DNA of 52,794 nt from Micromonospora sicca (GTDB taxonomy: Bacteria; Actinomycetota; Actinomycetes; Mycobacteriales; Micromonosporaceae): NCBI RefSeq assembly GCF_003172935.1, contig NZ_QGKS01000272.1, positions 1-52,794 on the forward strand, written 5' to 3'. Below are positions 1 to 8,189 of this stretch, piece after piece (positions within the stretch are counted from its first letter, which is position 1; each line of letters opens with the position of its first letter). Below the pieces are notes generated by a model, which saw only the letters and a program-made list of their open reading frames with translations, had not been told where the DNA came from and made no database searches. The position numbers and the translations under genes are program-made.

Positions 1-393
1 CTCGCGGGGAACGCGCTGTCGGTCGCCGCCGCGCGAGCCACGCTGGAGCACGTGCTCACCGACTCCGCGTTCACGCAGATGACGGCGCTCGCGACCCGGT
101 TCACCGACGCGGTCACCAAGGTCATCGAGGCCCATGACCTGCCGTGGTCGATCAGCCAGCTCGGCGCGCGGGCGGAGTACCGGTTCGTGCGCCCGGCCCC
201 CCGCGACGGGACCTCCTCGGCCCGAGCGGCCGACGCCGAGCTGGAGGACTACCTGCACCTGTACCTCGCAAACCGCGGCGTGCTGCTCACTCCGTTCCAC
301 AACATGGCGCTGATGTCGCCCGCGACGAGTGCCGCGGACGTCGACCGTCACTCCGTGGTGTTCGCGGCGGCGGTCGCCGAGCTGCTGGCGTGA
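1..393 (+). CDS. Class III aminotransferase, C-terminal part (cut by window edge)
   Basis: The frame is open from the first base and encodes about 130 residues up to a TGA. The residues read like the end of a PLP-dependent fold-type I, class III aminotransferase of the glutamate-1-semialdehyde aminomutase group: an opening LAGNALSVAAARATLE helix and a late segment YLANRGVLLTPFHNMALMSP that matches the usual small-domain wording before the terminal helix. The PLP lysine lies upstream of the window, so activity and substrate cannot be judged. A GSA aminomutase would act in tetrapyrrole synthesis, but a catabolic or secondary-metabolic aminotransferase is equally possible. The gene converges on the antiporter gene, with a hairpin between them. 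Confidence 0.75.
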   Translation, partial: LAGNALSVAAARATLEHVLTDSAFTQMTALATRFTDAVTKVIEAHDLPWSISQLGARAEYRFVRPAPRDGTSSARAADAELEDYLHLYLANRGVLLTPFHNMALMSPATSAADVDRHSVVFAAAVAELLA

Positions 394-417
394 ACCCGGT
401 GAGCGGTGAGCCAAGCA

Positions 418-433
418 CCTGCCGCACGGCAGG
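418..433. terminator. Hairpin between convergent genes
   Basis: CCTGCCG-CA-CGGCAGG is a perfect 7-bp inverted repeat 24 bases after the aminotransferase stop and 17 bases before the antiporter stop on the other strand. Its position suggests a bidirectional terminator. There is no T-run, as is usual in GC-rich actinobacteria. Confidence 0.45.
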
Positions 434-450
434 GGCCCGCTGCTCGGCGT

Positions 451-2385
451 TCAACTCTCCGGTCCGCCCTCGCGGCGGTGCCCGGGATCCCGACGGTACG
501 CGGGGCGAAGCTTCGCGCTGGCGAACGCCGCCTTCACCGCGGCCGAGAGCGCGGCGATGTCGTACGCGCCGTGGTGGCGCCGGCCGTTGATGAAGAAGGT
601 CGGGGTTCCGGTGACGCCGCTGAGGTCGGCGGAGTCGATGTCCTCGGCGATCCGGTCGGCGCCCTTGAGCTCGGCGAGGTGCTCCCGGAATCGGTCGAGG
701 TCCAGGCCGAGCCGTTCTGCGTAGCTGAGCACATCGGTGGGCTTGAGTGCGTCCTGGTGCGCGAGAAGCAGGTCGTGCATCTCCCAGAACGCGCTCTGCT
801 CGCCCGCCGCCTCGGCGGCCTCGGCGGCGAGTTGGGCATGCGGGTGGACGTCGGTGAGCGGCAGGTGCCGCCAGACGTACCGGATGTTCGCGAAGTCGGT
901 CAGCAGTTCCCGGACCACCGGCTCGGCCTGCCCGCAGTAGGGGCATTCGAAGTCGCCGTACTCCACGACCGTCACCGGCGCTTCCCGCGGCCCGCGCACG
1001 TGGTCGCGCTCCGGATCGACCGGAACCATCAGGTCGACGATCCCCTCGGCGGCACCCAGCAGCGCGCGGGCCCGCCGCGCCGGTGAGAGCCGGGCGGCGG
1101 AACGGAACACCAGCCCGGTGACGACGGACGAACCAACCGTCGCGACGAGGATGCCGAGCTTCGCCTCCTCCAGGGTCGGGCCGCTCACCGCGTGGGTGGC
1201 GATCAGGAGGGCGACGGTGAACCCGATGCCGGAGACCGTGCCCACCCCGGCGACGGCGACCCAGCCGACCGGCGGCCGGAACCGGTTGCGGCTGAGCCGG
1301 GTTACCAGCCACGAGGTGGCCACGATCCCGGCCGGCTTGCCGACCACGTACCCCACCACGATGCCAAGCGTGACCGGGGAGGTGACGGCCCTGGCCAGGA
1401 GCTCGCCGTCGATCACGATCCCGACGTTCGCCAGCGCGAAGAGCGGCACGACCACGTAGCTGGCCCACGGGTGGTAGAGGAGCTGCAACCGCTCGTTCGG
1501 CGACAGCGCTGAGGCGAGCCCGGCCCGGGCCGAACGGGCGAGCTGCGGGGTGGGCTGTTCCCGGAAGAGGCGGAAAAGGTCGCTCGCCCGCTGCAGTTCG
1601 GTGCGGCCGGGGGCATAGGCGTAGGTGAGCAGACCCATCACCAGGCCCACCGCGACCGGGTCGACACCGGACTCCGAGACCGCGAGCCAGGCCGCCAACC
1701 CCAACAGCGCGTAGACCGGCCCGTACCGCACGCCGTACGCCCGGATGAGCAGGACGACGCCGAAGATTCCAGCCGCGGCAAGCAGCGCCGTCGCCGAGGG
1801 ATGTTCCGGGTAGGCGATCGCCAGCACCGCGATCGCGACTACGTCGTCGACGACGGAGACCGTCAGCAGGAAACCCCGCAACCGATCCGAGAAGCGCGGC
1901 CCGAAGACGGCCAGTGCGCCGAGCGCGAGCGCGGTGTCCGTGGCCATCACCGCGCCCCAGCCCGCGGCCGTGGTGCGCCCGGCGTTGAACGCGAGGTAGA
2001 TCGCGATCGGCAGGAGTACGCCGCCGAGCCCGGCCAGCATCGGCAACGTCAGCCGACGCCGCTCCCGCAGCTCTCCGATGTCGAAGTCGCGGCGCAGCTC
2101 CAGCCCGGCGACCAGGAAGAAGAACGTCATGAGGCCGCTGTTGACCCAGGTACGCAGGTCGTGTGACACGCGCCAGTCGCCGAGCTGGACGGAGAAGGAG
2201 GTGCTCCAGAGCGACTCGTACGACCTCAGGTGGAGGTTGGCCCAGACGAGCGCGACCACCGCGGCGACCAGCACCACCCGTGCGCTGCCGGTCTCGGTGT
2301 GCAGGAACGAGCGCAGCGGGGCGTTGAACCGGCCGACCCAGGCGGTCCGGCCGGACCATCCCCGGTGGGGGTTGTGACTCGTCAC
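451..2385 (-). CDS. nhaA: NhaA Na+/H+ antiporter fused to DsbA-like thioredoxin domain
   Basis: 644 residues. The first ~430 are a multi-spanning NhaA antiporter that exchanges Na+ (or Li+) for protons across the membrane; the ion-binding aspartate pair is visible at about residues 180-181 (SVVDDVVAIAVLA), as is the NhaA-like stretch LMTFFFLVAGLELRRD. From about 455 to the end is a DsbA/thioredoxin-fold domain with a CPYC redox motif at about 480-483 and a cis-proline loop (TGTPTFFING). The GTG start at 2385 is chosen because AGGAGG sits nine bases upstream; longer in-frame starts lack a ribosome site and add a non-NhaA leader. Inference: the thiol domain follows the last membrane span and could act as an oxidoreductase near the membrane. 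The fusion architecture occurs in other actinobacteria, so it is unusual but not unique. Confidence 0.92.
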   Translation of the reverse strand: MTSHNPHRGWSGRTAWVGRFNAPLRSFLHTETGSARVVLVAAVVALVWANLHLRSYESLWSTSFSVQLGDWRVSHDLRTWVNSGLMTFFFLVAGLELRRDFDIGELRERRRLTLPMLAGLGGVLLPIAIYLAFNAGRTTAAGWGAVMATDTALALGALAVFGPRFSDRLRGFLLTVSVVDDVVAIAVLAIAYPEHPSATALLAAAGIFGVVLLIRAYGVRYGPVYALLGLAAWLAVSESGVDPVAVGLVMGLLTYAYAPGRTELQRASDLFRLFREQPTPQLARSARAGLASALSPNERLQLLYHPWASYVVVPLFALANVGIVIDGELLARAVTSPVTLGIVVGYVVGKPAGIVATSWLVTRLSRNRFRPPVGWVAVAGVGTVSGIGFTVALLIATHAVSGPTLEEAKLGILVATVGSSVVTGLVFRSAARLSPARRARALLGAAEGIVDLMVPVDPERDHVRGPREAPVTVVEYGDFECPYCGQAEPVVRELLTDFANIRYVWRHLPLTDVHPHAQLAAEAAEAAGEQSAFWEMHDLLLAHQDALKPTDVLSYAERLGLDLDRFREHLAELKGADRIAEDIDSADLSGVTGTPTFFINGRRHHGAYDIAALSAAVKAAFASAKLRPAYRRDPGHRREGGPES

Positions 2386-2851
2386 GTGGACGATCCTCCT
2401 CGACCTGCTCGCCACCTGGTTCGGATTCCGGCACACGGTAACCGGCTGAGACGGGACCGGGTGAGTGATCCGCAGCGCTCGCTCCCCGGGTCGCCTGCAC
2501 CGCCACTGGAACGCGGGACCCGGCGCATCCCGTGGACTGCTACTGCACCAACGGCGGCCCACCAGGGGATTGACAGATCACTTTCGGCACGCTGAGGATT
2601 GGGTCAGTCCACTGACCGTCACCGGAACAGCCTCTCGTTCACCAGATCGGCACCCGCTGTCCGCAGGTCGGCGATGCGGGCAGCTCGGTCCGCCGCAGCC
2701 GGACACCACCACCTTCCCTCTCCCCGTGTCGTGGGCGCTGCCGACCCCGCAGCGACCACACGCGACCAACCAGAGCGGAACCGCGTACCCCGGGCGGGAC
2801 CCTCGGCACGTCAACCGGCCATCCATGCCGAGAAAACCGAGATGGGTGGAC
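2386..2851. other. Divergent intergenic region
   Basis: 466 bases between the antiporter and the carboxypeptidase. Open frames here are not protein-like. The only recognisable signal is the candidate promoter at 2570-2599; the rest is unexplained spacer that probably holds control sites for both genes. Confidence 0.4.
2570..2599 (+). promoter_or_regulatory. Candidate sigma-70 promoter
   Basis: A perfect TTGACA at 2570-2575 is followed after 18 bases by GAGGAT at 2594-2599, the common actinobacterial -10 form. It points toward the carboxypeptidase, but the start codon lies about 250 bases downstream, so the assignment is weak. Confidence 0.35.
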
Positions 2852-5284
2852 ATGACAATGCATGATCCCCTAGGTCCACGGTGGCGACGCCGCCTTCCCG
2901 TCCCGGCCGCGCTGGCCGCCGCCGCGGCCGTCGTGCTGCTGGTCAGCCCGGCCGCGGCGATCGTGCCGCAGGCGGCTCCACCCGCTGCCGACCTCGGCCG
3001 TGTCGCCGACGAGGAGGCAAGCGTCGTCGAGGTGCTGCTCGCCGACACCGCGCAGCTCGACGCACTCGTCGCCACCGGCGTCGACCTCGACCACGACGTC
3101 GCACGGACGGAGAACGGCGTGGTCGCGCACGCCGTGATCACACCCAACGAGGCCGCGGCACTGGCCGCCGCCGGGTTCACCCTGGGCGGGGTCGTGCACC
3201 GCCCCGGCGACGCGCGGGCCCGCGTCGCCGAACGGGAGGCGACCATCGCGGAGCACGTCGCGGAGAACCGGGAGTTCTCCACGGCGGCAACGGCAGCGGA
3301 CGTCTCCGACATCAAGATCATCCGCGCCGACTACTACACCTCGGGGACCAGCCAGGTCCTGTCCGTGGAGGCGAAGTGGGCGCAGGGTCAGACGGCCAGC
3401 AACACCCTCGTCGTCGAGCGGGACAGCGGCCCGGGCACCGAGATCGGCTCCGGCGGGACGCAGGCCATCTCCCGCTTCGTCGACGCCGGCGTCTACCTCT
3501 ACCTCCGCGGCGCCTCGCTGGTGACGAGCCGCCCCGACTACGTCCGGATCACCAGCCCCACCGGCGACGTCGCTGTGGCCAAGGTGCAGGAGTGGCTGCC
3601 CATTCCGGACACCAACCCGGAGGGCCCGGGGTACCAGAAGGACTTCGTCACCAGCTACCTGACGCCCACCGAGCTGTACGGGCGGATCCTTCAGCTCGCC
3701 GCCGCGTTCCCGGACCTGGCCGAGATCGTCGAACTGCCGTACCGGACCAACGGCTACCGGCGCCACGCGCAGGCGGTGTTCGGCACCGCCAACGCCAGCC
3801 GCGTCGCGGTCGACTCCCTGGCCTGGGGGCACCAGGGCGGCAACGACATCTCCGTCGAGCTGGTCAACCCCGGCGCCGCCAACGCCGCGTTGTCGGTGAC
3901 CGTGGCCGGCAAGGTCATCCGGGTGAACCTGGCCACCGACGCCGCCGGCGCGGTGACCAGCACGGCAGCCCAGGTCGTCGCGGCCCTCAACGCCGGCGCC
4001 GGGTCGCTGGTCCGGGCGTACACCTATCGGGGGAGCGCGGGCACCGGCGTGGTCGCGCCGGCACCGCGGACGTCGCTCAGCGACGGCCTCAGCGCGCCGG
4101 CCAGCGTCTCCCGCGATCCGCAGCCGGTGTACGCCATCCGAATCGGCAAGCAGCGCGACGGGTCGAAGCCGGGCGTGCTCGCCTACGCGCAGGAACACGC
4201 CCGGGAATGGGTGCCGCCGCTGGTCGCCATCGAGACCGCCGAGCGGCTGCTGCGCAACTACGCGCACGACGGGCAGACCAAGCAGCTGCTGAACAACCTC
4301 GACATCTGGATCGCGCCGTCGGTCAACCCCGACGGTGGCCACTACTCCTTCTACGACTTCAACTCCCAGCGCAAGAACATGACCAACCACTGCCCGCTCA
4401 CCGGAGCCGCCGACTACCTCGGCCGCAATTCGTGGGGCGTGGACAACAACCGCAACTACACCGAGTACAGCCTCTTCGACGGCTACTCCGGTGCGTCCGC
4501 GAGCTGCACCAGCGGCACGTACGCCGGGCCGAGCGAACTGTCCGAACCGGAGAACAGGAACCTCGACTGGCTGGCTGCCCGACCGAACATCGCGTTCTCC
4601 ATGAACCTGCACTCGTCGGGCAACTACTTCATGTGGTCACCCGGCGCGTACGCCCTGCCCGACCGGATCTCGGCGCCGCGCCCGACGCTCGCCCAGGAGT
4701 CGGCGTTCTGGGGCGCCTCGTCGCGGATCCTGACCGCGATCAAGCGACACCGGAACATGGCGGTCACCCCGGCGCGGACCGGCCCGATCTCCGACGTGCT
4801 CTACTCGGCGGCGGGCAACTCCGGCGACATGCTCTGGTACAAGTACGGCATCTACGCCTGGAACTTCGAGGTCGGCACCGAGTTCCAGCCGGAGTGGGAC
4901 GAGGCGCACGCCGAGACGATGGAGTTCGCCAACGGCCTGGTAGAGCTCATGCGGGTGGCGCGGGACTTCGACCGGGACCACACCCGGCCGGAGAGCAGCC
5001 TGTCGGTCACCCCGAGCTCGACGCCGGGGATGGTGAACGTGAGCTTCGGCGTCACCGAGCCGGCGGCGCTCTTCTACACCGTCGACGGCAGCGCACCCAC
5101 GTACTCGTCGATGCTCTACGGCTCGGCGGGCATCCGCGAGGGCGGGGAGATGCTGACCCTGCCGGTGGGCACGGAGATCCACTGGTTCTCGGTGGACTCG
5201 GCGGGCAACGTCGAGAACAACTACCTCGCCGACGGCGGGGCCAGGAACTACCGCAAGGGTCAGGTGGTCCTACCGACGGGCTGA
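2852..5284 (+). CDS. Secreted M14 zinc carboxypeptidase
   Basis: 810 residues. An N-terminal signal peptide (basic RWRRRLPVP, an Ala/Val-rich core, cut near SPAAA) sends it out of the cell. The M14 metallocarboxypeptidase domain removes C-terminal amino acids from peptides: zinc ligands are His449 and Glu452 in EHAREW and His587 in MNLHSS, and the general-base glutamate is about Glu673 in NFEVGTEF. Residues about 730-800 resemble a chitobiase/hexosaminidase C-terminal beta-sandwich (FYTVDGSAPTYSS). Upstream of the catalytic domain is a long propeptide or beta-rich segment. The ATG at 2852 is chosen because it opens the signal peptide; an ATG at 2858 is equally possible since neither has a strong ribosome site. 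The gene stands alone, and the product probably serves extracellular protein digestion. Confidence 0.88.
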   Translation: MTMHDPLGPRWRRRLPVPAALAAAAAVVLLVSPAAAIVPQAAPPAADLGRVADEEASVVEVLLADTAQLDALVATGVDLDHDVARTENGVVAHAVITPNEAAALAAAGFTLGGVVHRPGDARARVAEREATIAEHVAENREFSTAATAADVSDIKIIRADYYTSGTSQVLSVEAKWAQGQTASNTLVVERDSGPGTEIGSGGTQAISRFVDAGVYLYLRGASLVTSRPDYVRITSPTGDVAVAKVQEWLPIPDTNPEGPGYQKDFVTSYLTPTELYGRILQLAAAFPDLAEIVELPYRTNGYRRHAQAVFGTANASRVAVDSLAWGHQGGNDISVELVNPGAANAALSVTVAGKVIRVNLATDAAGAVTSTAAQVVAALNAGAGSLVRAYTYRGSAGTGVVAPAPRTSLSDGLSAPASVSRDPQPVYAIRIGKQRDGSKPGVLAYAQEHAREWVPPLVAIETAERLLRNYAHDGQTKQLLNNLDIWIAPSVNPDGGHYSFYDFNSQRKNMTNHCPLTGAADYLGRNSWGVDNNRNYTEYSLFDGYSGASASCTSGTYAGPSELSEPENRNLDWLAARPNIAFSMNLHSSGNYFMWSPGAYALPDRISAPRPTLAQESAFWGASSRILTAIKRHRNMAVTPARTGPISDVLYSAAGNSGDMLWYKYGIYAWNFEVGTEFQPEWDEAHAETMEFANGLVELMRVARDFDRDHTRPESSLSVTPSSTPGMVNVSFGVTEPAALFYTVDGSAPTYSSMLYGSAGIREGGEMLTLPVGTEIHWFSVDSAGNVENNYLADGGARNYRKGQVVLPTG

Positions 5285-5349
5285 TCAGCGACGGTACGGT
5301 CGACGGCCGCGGCGCTGTCCGGCGTCGCGGCCGCCGGCTGGGCAGCGGC

Positions 5350-5582
5350 TCGACGATGGAGCTGGGCCCGGACCAGGTTGGGCCAGCCGCCCGGGGTCGG
5401 GTGCGGTGCAGGTACTCCTCGTGGAACTCGGACCCGTGCAGGTGTTCGGGCTGCAGATCCTGGATGCCGTCGAGCAGCCCCGGGTACACGCCCCCCTGAT
5501 GGAAGCTCACCGACGCCAGCACGAGCCGGCCGACCCGGGGCGCGTGGTCGGTGCCGAGACGCAGCGCCACCGTCGCGCCCTG
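5350..5582 (-). pseudogene. Alpha/beta hydrolase remnant
   Basis: The minus strand encodes GATVALRLGTDHAPRVGRL, then a stretch through VSFHQGGVYPGLLDGIQ and HLHGSEFHEEYLHRT, which is the familiar segment after the nucleophile elbow of alpha/beta-fold hydrolases. The frame then breaks, and the expected continuation (HPTPGGWPNLVRA) appears in another frame near 5360-5400. The nucleophile motif upstream and the catalytic histidine part downstream are both missing. This is a decayed internal fragment, not an expressed enzyme. Confidence 0.6.
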
Positions 5583-5691
5583 GTGCGGTTTTGTCGGCGC
5601 GTAGTACCCGCTCCCCGCCGTTCTCGTCCGCCGGCGGCGAGAGCTGTGGAACACTGAGGCCTGGTACACGCTCAATGAGATCCCGGGCCGG

Positions 5692-6681
5692 GTGGTGCAG
5701 CCGCAAACCTTCTTCGAGGCCGAGGAGGGCCGTACGGCCGCCGTCGGCATGGCGACCGACCACGCCGCCTACTCCGGCGCCGGCTTCGCCGCCGGGTTCG
5801 CCCAGGAGGGCTCGTCGACCAGACTCCCCGTCGATGTCCGCGAGGCCGGGACGTACGACCTGGCGATGCGCTACAGCAACGGCCCGAATCCCTACTCCGG
5901 CGAGAAGCAGCTGAGCCTGTACGTCAACGGTGAACGGGTCGAGCAGACGGTCTTCCCCTCCACCGTGACCTGGGAAGAGTGGGGCACCGTCACCACCACC
6001 GCACACTTGAACAAGGGTCGCAACGTGGTCGAGTACCGCAAGGAGGCTGCGGACTCCGGGCACGTGAACCTGGACGTGCTCGCCGTCCGGCCGCACGGCA
6101 AACGCATCACGCTGTTCAACGGTGGCGCGCTCACCGAGTGGCAGCACAGCGACGGGCGCGAACCGGAGTGGGCGATCGCCGACGGCGCCATGACGGTGCG
6201 CAACGGGGACCTGCGCACGGTGCAGGCCTTCGGCGACTTCCGGCTGCACGTGGAGTTCAACCTGCCGCTGTACCCGCCGGACGTGACCGGCCAGGCGCGC
6301 GCCAACAGTGGGGTGTACCTGCAGGACCGCTACGAGATCCAGGTGCTGGACTCCTTCGGCGTCGGCCCGCCGCAGACCAACGACGCCGCGGCCATCTACA
6401 CCCAGAAGGCCCCCGACGTGAACGCGGCGCTGCCGCCGCAGACCTGGCAGACGTACGACATCGTCTACCGGCAGGCCCGCTACGACGCATCCGGGAACAA
6501 GGTCGACAACCCCCGCGTCACCGTGGTGTGGAACGGCGTCAGGGTGCACGACGACGTCGAGATCCTCGGCCCGACTGGCGACAGCCGGCCCGAGGGCCCG
6601 GCGACGGGTGCCATCCGACTTCAGGACCACGGCAATCCGGTCCAGTACCGCAACATCTGGATCGAGCCGCTGGACCGGTAG
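5692..6681 (+). CDS. DUF1080 (3-keto-disaccharide hydrolase-type) protein with CBM6-like domain, 5'-truncated
   Basis: 329 residues from a GTG. Residues about 5-140 form a CBM6-like carbohydrate-binding beta-sandwich (FFEAEEG start, AGTYDLAMRYSNG, GRNVVEYRKEAADSGHVNLD). Residues about 145-329 are the DUF1080 domain (ITLFNGGALTEWQ, FGDFRLHVEFNLP, ANSGVYLQDRYEIQVLDS). The frame stays open and protein-like upstream to a TAG at 5602 (ELWNTEAWYTLNE), there is no ribosome site and no signal peptide, yet both domains are typical of large secreted proteins. I infer that the front of a bigger secreted sugar-active protein has been lost, and the alpha/beta hydrolase fragment directly upstream marks the breakpoint. 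It may not be expressed. Confidence 0.65.
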   Translation: MVQPQTFFEAEEGRTAAVGMATDHAAYSGAGFAAGFAQEGSSTRLPVDVREAGTYDLAMRYSNGPNPYSGEKQLSLYVNGERVEQTVFPSTVTWEEWGTVTTTAHLNKGRNVVEYRKEAADSGHVNLDVLAVRPHGKRITLFNGGALTEWQHSDGREPEWAIADGAMTVRNGDLRTVQAFGDFRLHVEFNLPLYPPDVTGQARANSGVYLQDRYEIQVLDSFGVGPPQTNDAAAIYTQKAPDVNAALPPQTWQTYDIVYRQARYDASGNKVDNPRVTVVWNGVRVHDDVEILGPTGDSRPEGPATGAIRLQDHGNPVQYRNIWIEPLDR

Positions 6682-6840
6682 CTTCGCCAGCGGTCAGAAC
6701 GTGGACGGCCGGGTACCGGTTCGTCAGCCCGGCCGTCCGCAGCAGAGCCTCGGCCCCACTGAGCAGGGCACGCAGGTGCCGACTTGAGCGCCGTCCTCCT
6801 CAGCGAGGTGAGTGTCGGGTGAGCGCTCACCACGAATGGT

Positions 6841-6948
6841 TCAGGCCAGCTCGCGGTCCAGTGCGCTGGGGGAGAGGGCATGCTGGACGACCGTCGCCGC
6901 GGCGCCGATGACGCCCGCGTTCGCCCCGGCCCGTGAGGTGGTCAAGGG
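6841..6948 (-). pseudogene. ROK-family C-terminal remnant
   Basis: Ending in a TGA at 6841-6843, the minus strand encodes about 35 residues (SRAGANAGVIGAAATVVQ, then HALSPSALDRELA) that match the extreme C-terminus of ROK-family sugar kinases and repressors. Nothing of the kinase fold or the HTH precedes it, because the ArsR-type gene begins 38 bases away on the other strand. It is a leftover of a sugar locus. Confidence 0.55.
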
Positions 6949-6985
6949 CGAAGGTTCAGCGTCCGCGACTGCGTAGGATGGCGGG

Positions 6986-7999
6986 GTGATCCGGCTCCGG
7001 ATGGGTCTGGCTGATGTGGCGAGGATGCGGTTTGCGTTATCGCCTCTCGCCGAGGTGATTGAGAGCCTGTACCAATTGTCGTCGGGGCGGGTGTCGCCGC
7101 TGCACCAGGGCTGGTTGGAGGCGACGCGGGACGGCCTGCGTGGTGTGGACATGGCGCTGCTGGGCGCGGTGGTGCCTGCGAGCGCGTACGTGGCGGATTT
7201 CCTGTTCGTGGCGGCCACCGACGCCGGCACCATCGACGACCAGCTGCGGTTGGTTGCCGAGTCGCCCGTGGCGGGAATCCGTGCCGACCTGGCGGCGGTG
7301 TGGGGTCGGGAGCCGATGCCGGCGCCGGCACGGGCGTTGGCTTCCGAAGGGGCGGCTGGTGCTCGGCGGTTGGCCGACGCGCTGTGGCGGTACTGGTCGG
7401 TGGCGATCGAGCCGCACTGGCGGGAGCTACGCGCGGTGCTGGAGGATGACGTCGCGTATCGGGCTGGCCGGCTGACCGGCGGTGGTGTCGATGCGCTGTT
7501 GTCGAGCTTGCACCCGGAGGTCAGCGTGCGGGGTGAGATCCTGCGGATCGACATGCCCCGGCACTCGGTGGACCATGACCTGGCCGGTGACGGACTCGTG
7601 CTGGTGCCGTCGGTGTTCGCGTGGCCGAACCTGGTGGTGGACAAGGGCCCCGATCGACCCGCGAGCCTCATCTATGCCTGCCGAGGAGTCGGCACGATGT
7701 GGGGAGGCGACTCCCGAGACGCCGACTACGCCGACGACGCGCTGGGTGCGCTGCTGGGTCACAGCCGCGCGGCGATCCTCAGCTGTCTGGCGCTGCCGAA
7801 GTCGACCACCGACCTCGCCCGTGAGCTCGGTCAAAGCGCGCCGTCGGTCAGCTTCCACCTGTCGGTGCTGCGCCGCAATGGCTTGGTGACGTCGTGGCGT
7901 TCCGGGCGCCGGGTGTTGTACCGGCACACGCCGCTGGCCAGCGGACTGCTCGGGGCTAGTGGTTCGGGGTTCGAGCGGGACTGTCCGGATCCCGCGTGA
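6986..7999 (+). CDS. ArsR-type winged-helix regulator with DUF5937-like N-terminus
   Basis: 337 residues. The C-terminal ~80 residues form an ArsR winged helix (SRAAILSCLALPKSTTDLAR, with recognition helix around SAPSVSFHLSVLRRNGLV and wing SWRSGRRVLYRHTP). The N-terminal ~230 residues resemble the DUF5937-type ligand or dimer domain that is common in actinobacterial regulators. The GTG at 6986 follows an AGGA about eight bases upstream. No cysteine metal site of classical ArsR proteins is visible, so it probably senses an organic ligand or a protein state. The next gene downstream, an epoxide hydrolase about 190 bases away, is a possible but unproven target. Confidence 0.78.
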   Translation: MIRLRMGLADVARMRFALSPLAEVIESLYQLSSGRVSPLHQGWLEATRDGLRGVDMALLGAVVPASAYVADFLFVAATDAGTIDDQLRLVAESPVAGIRADLAAVWGREPMPAPARALASEGAAGARRLADALWRYWSVAIEPHWRELRAVLEDDVAYRAGRLTGGGVDALLSSLHPEVSVRGEILRIDMPRHSVDHDLAGDGLVLVPSVFAWPNLVVDKGPDRPASLIYACRGVGTMWGGDSRDADYADDALGALLGHSRAAILSCLALPKSTTDLARELGQSAPSVSFHLSVLRRNGLVTSWRSGRRVLYRHTPLASGLLGASGSGFERDCPDPA

Positions 8000-8189
8000 G
8001 GTTCCGACGGCGACGCTGGATTCCAGCGCCATCGAATCGTTGGTGACCTCCTAGGAGGCCTGCGACCGTGAGCGGACGCACGCATTCGACGCGCTACGGT
8101 GCCCGGTTGATTCGCAACCTGGCGTTCATCACGACCACCGCCGCAAGCGTCGAATGTCGTCGATCATTCGGACAGGGAAGGCAGGAATC

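Noticed and set aside
287..2506. Very long arginine-rich frame on the minus strand
   Set aside because: It is the out-of-frame shadow of the NhaA gene, as shown by its Arg/Pro-rich composition and the clear NhaA motifs in the other frame.
2881..5499. 872-residue arginine-rich frame overlapping the carboxypeptidase
   Set aside because: It has no domain and is a high-GC shadow frame of the M14 gene.
7999..8153. Riboswitch or RNA gene in the gap before the epoxide hydrolase
   Set aside because: No conserved stems beyond CTCCTAGGAGG, a short palindrome that could as easily be a protein site.
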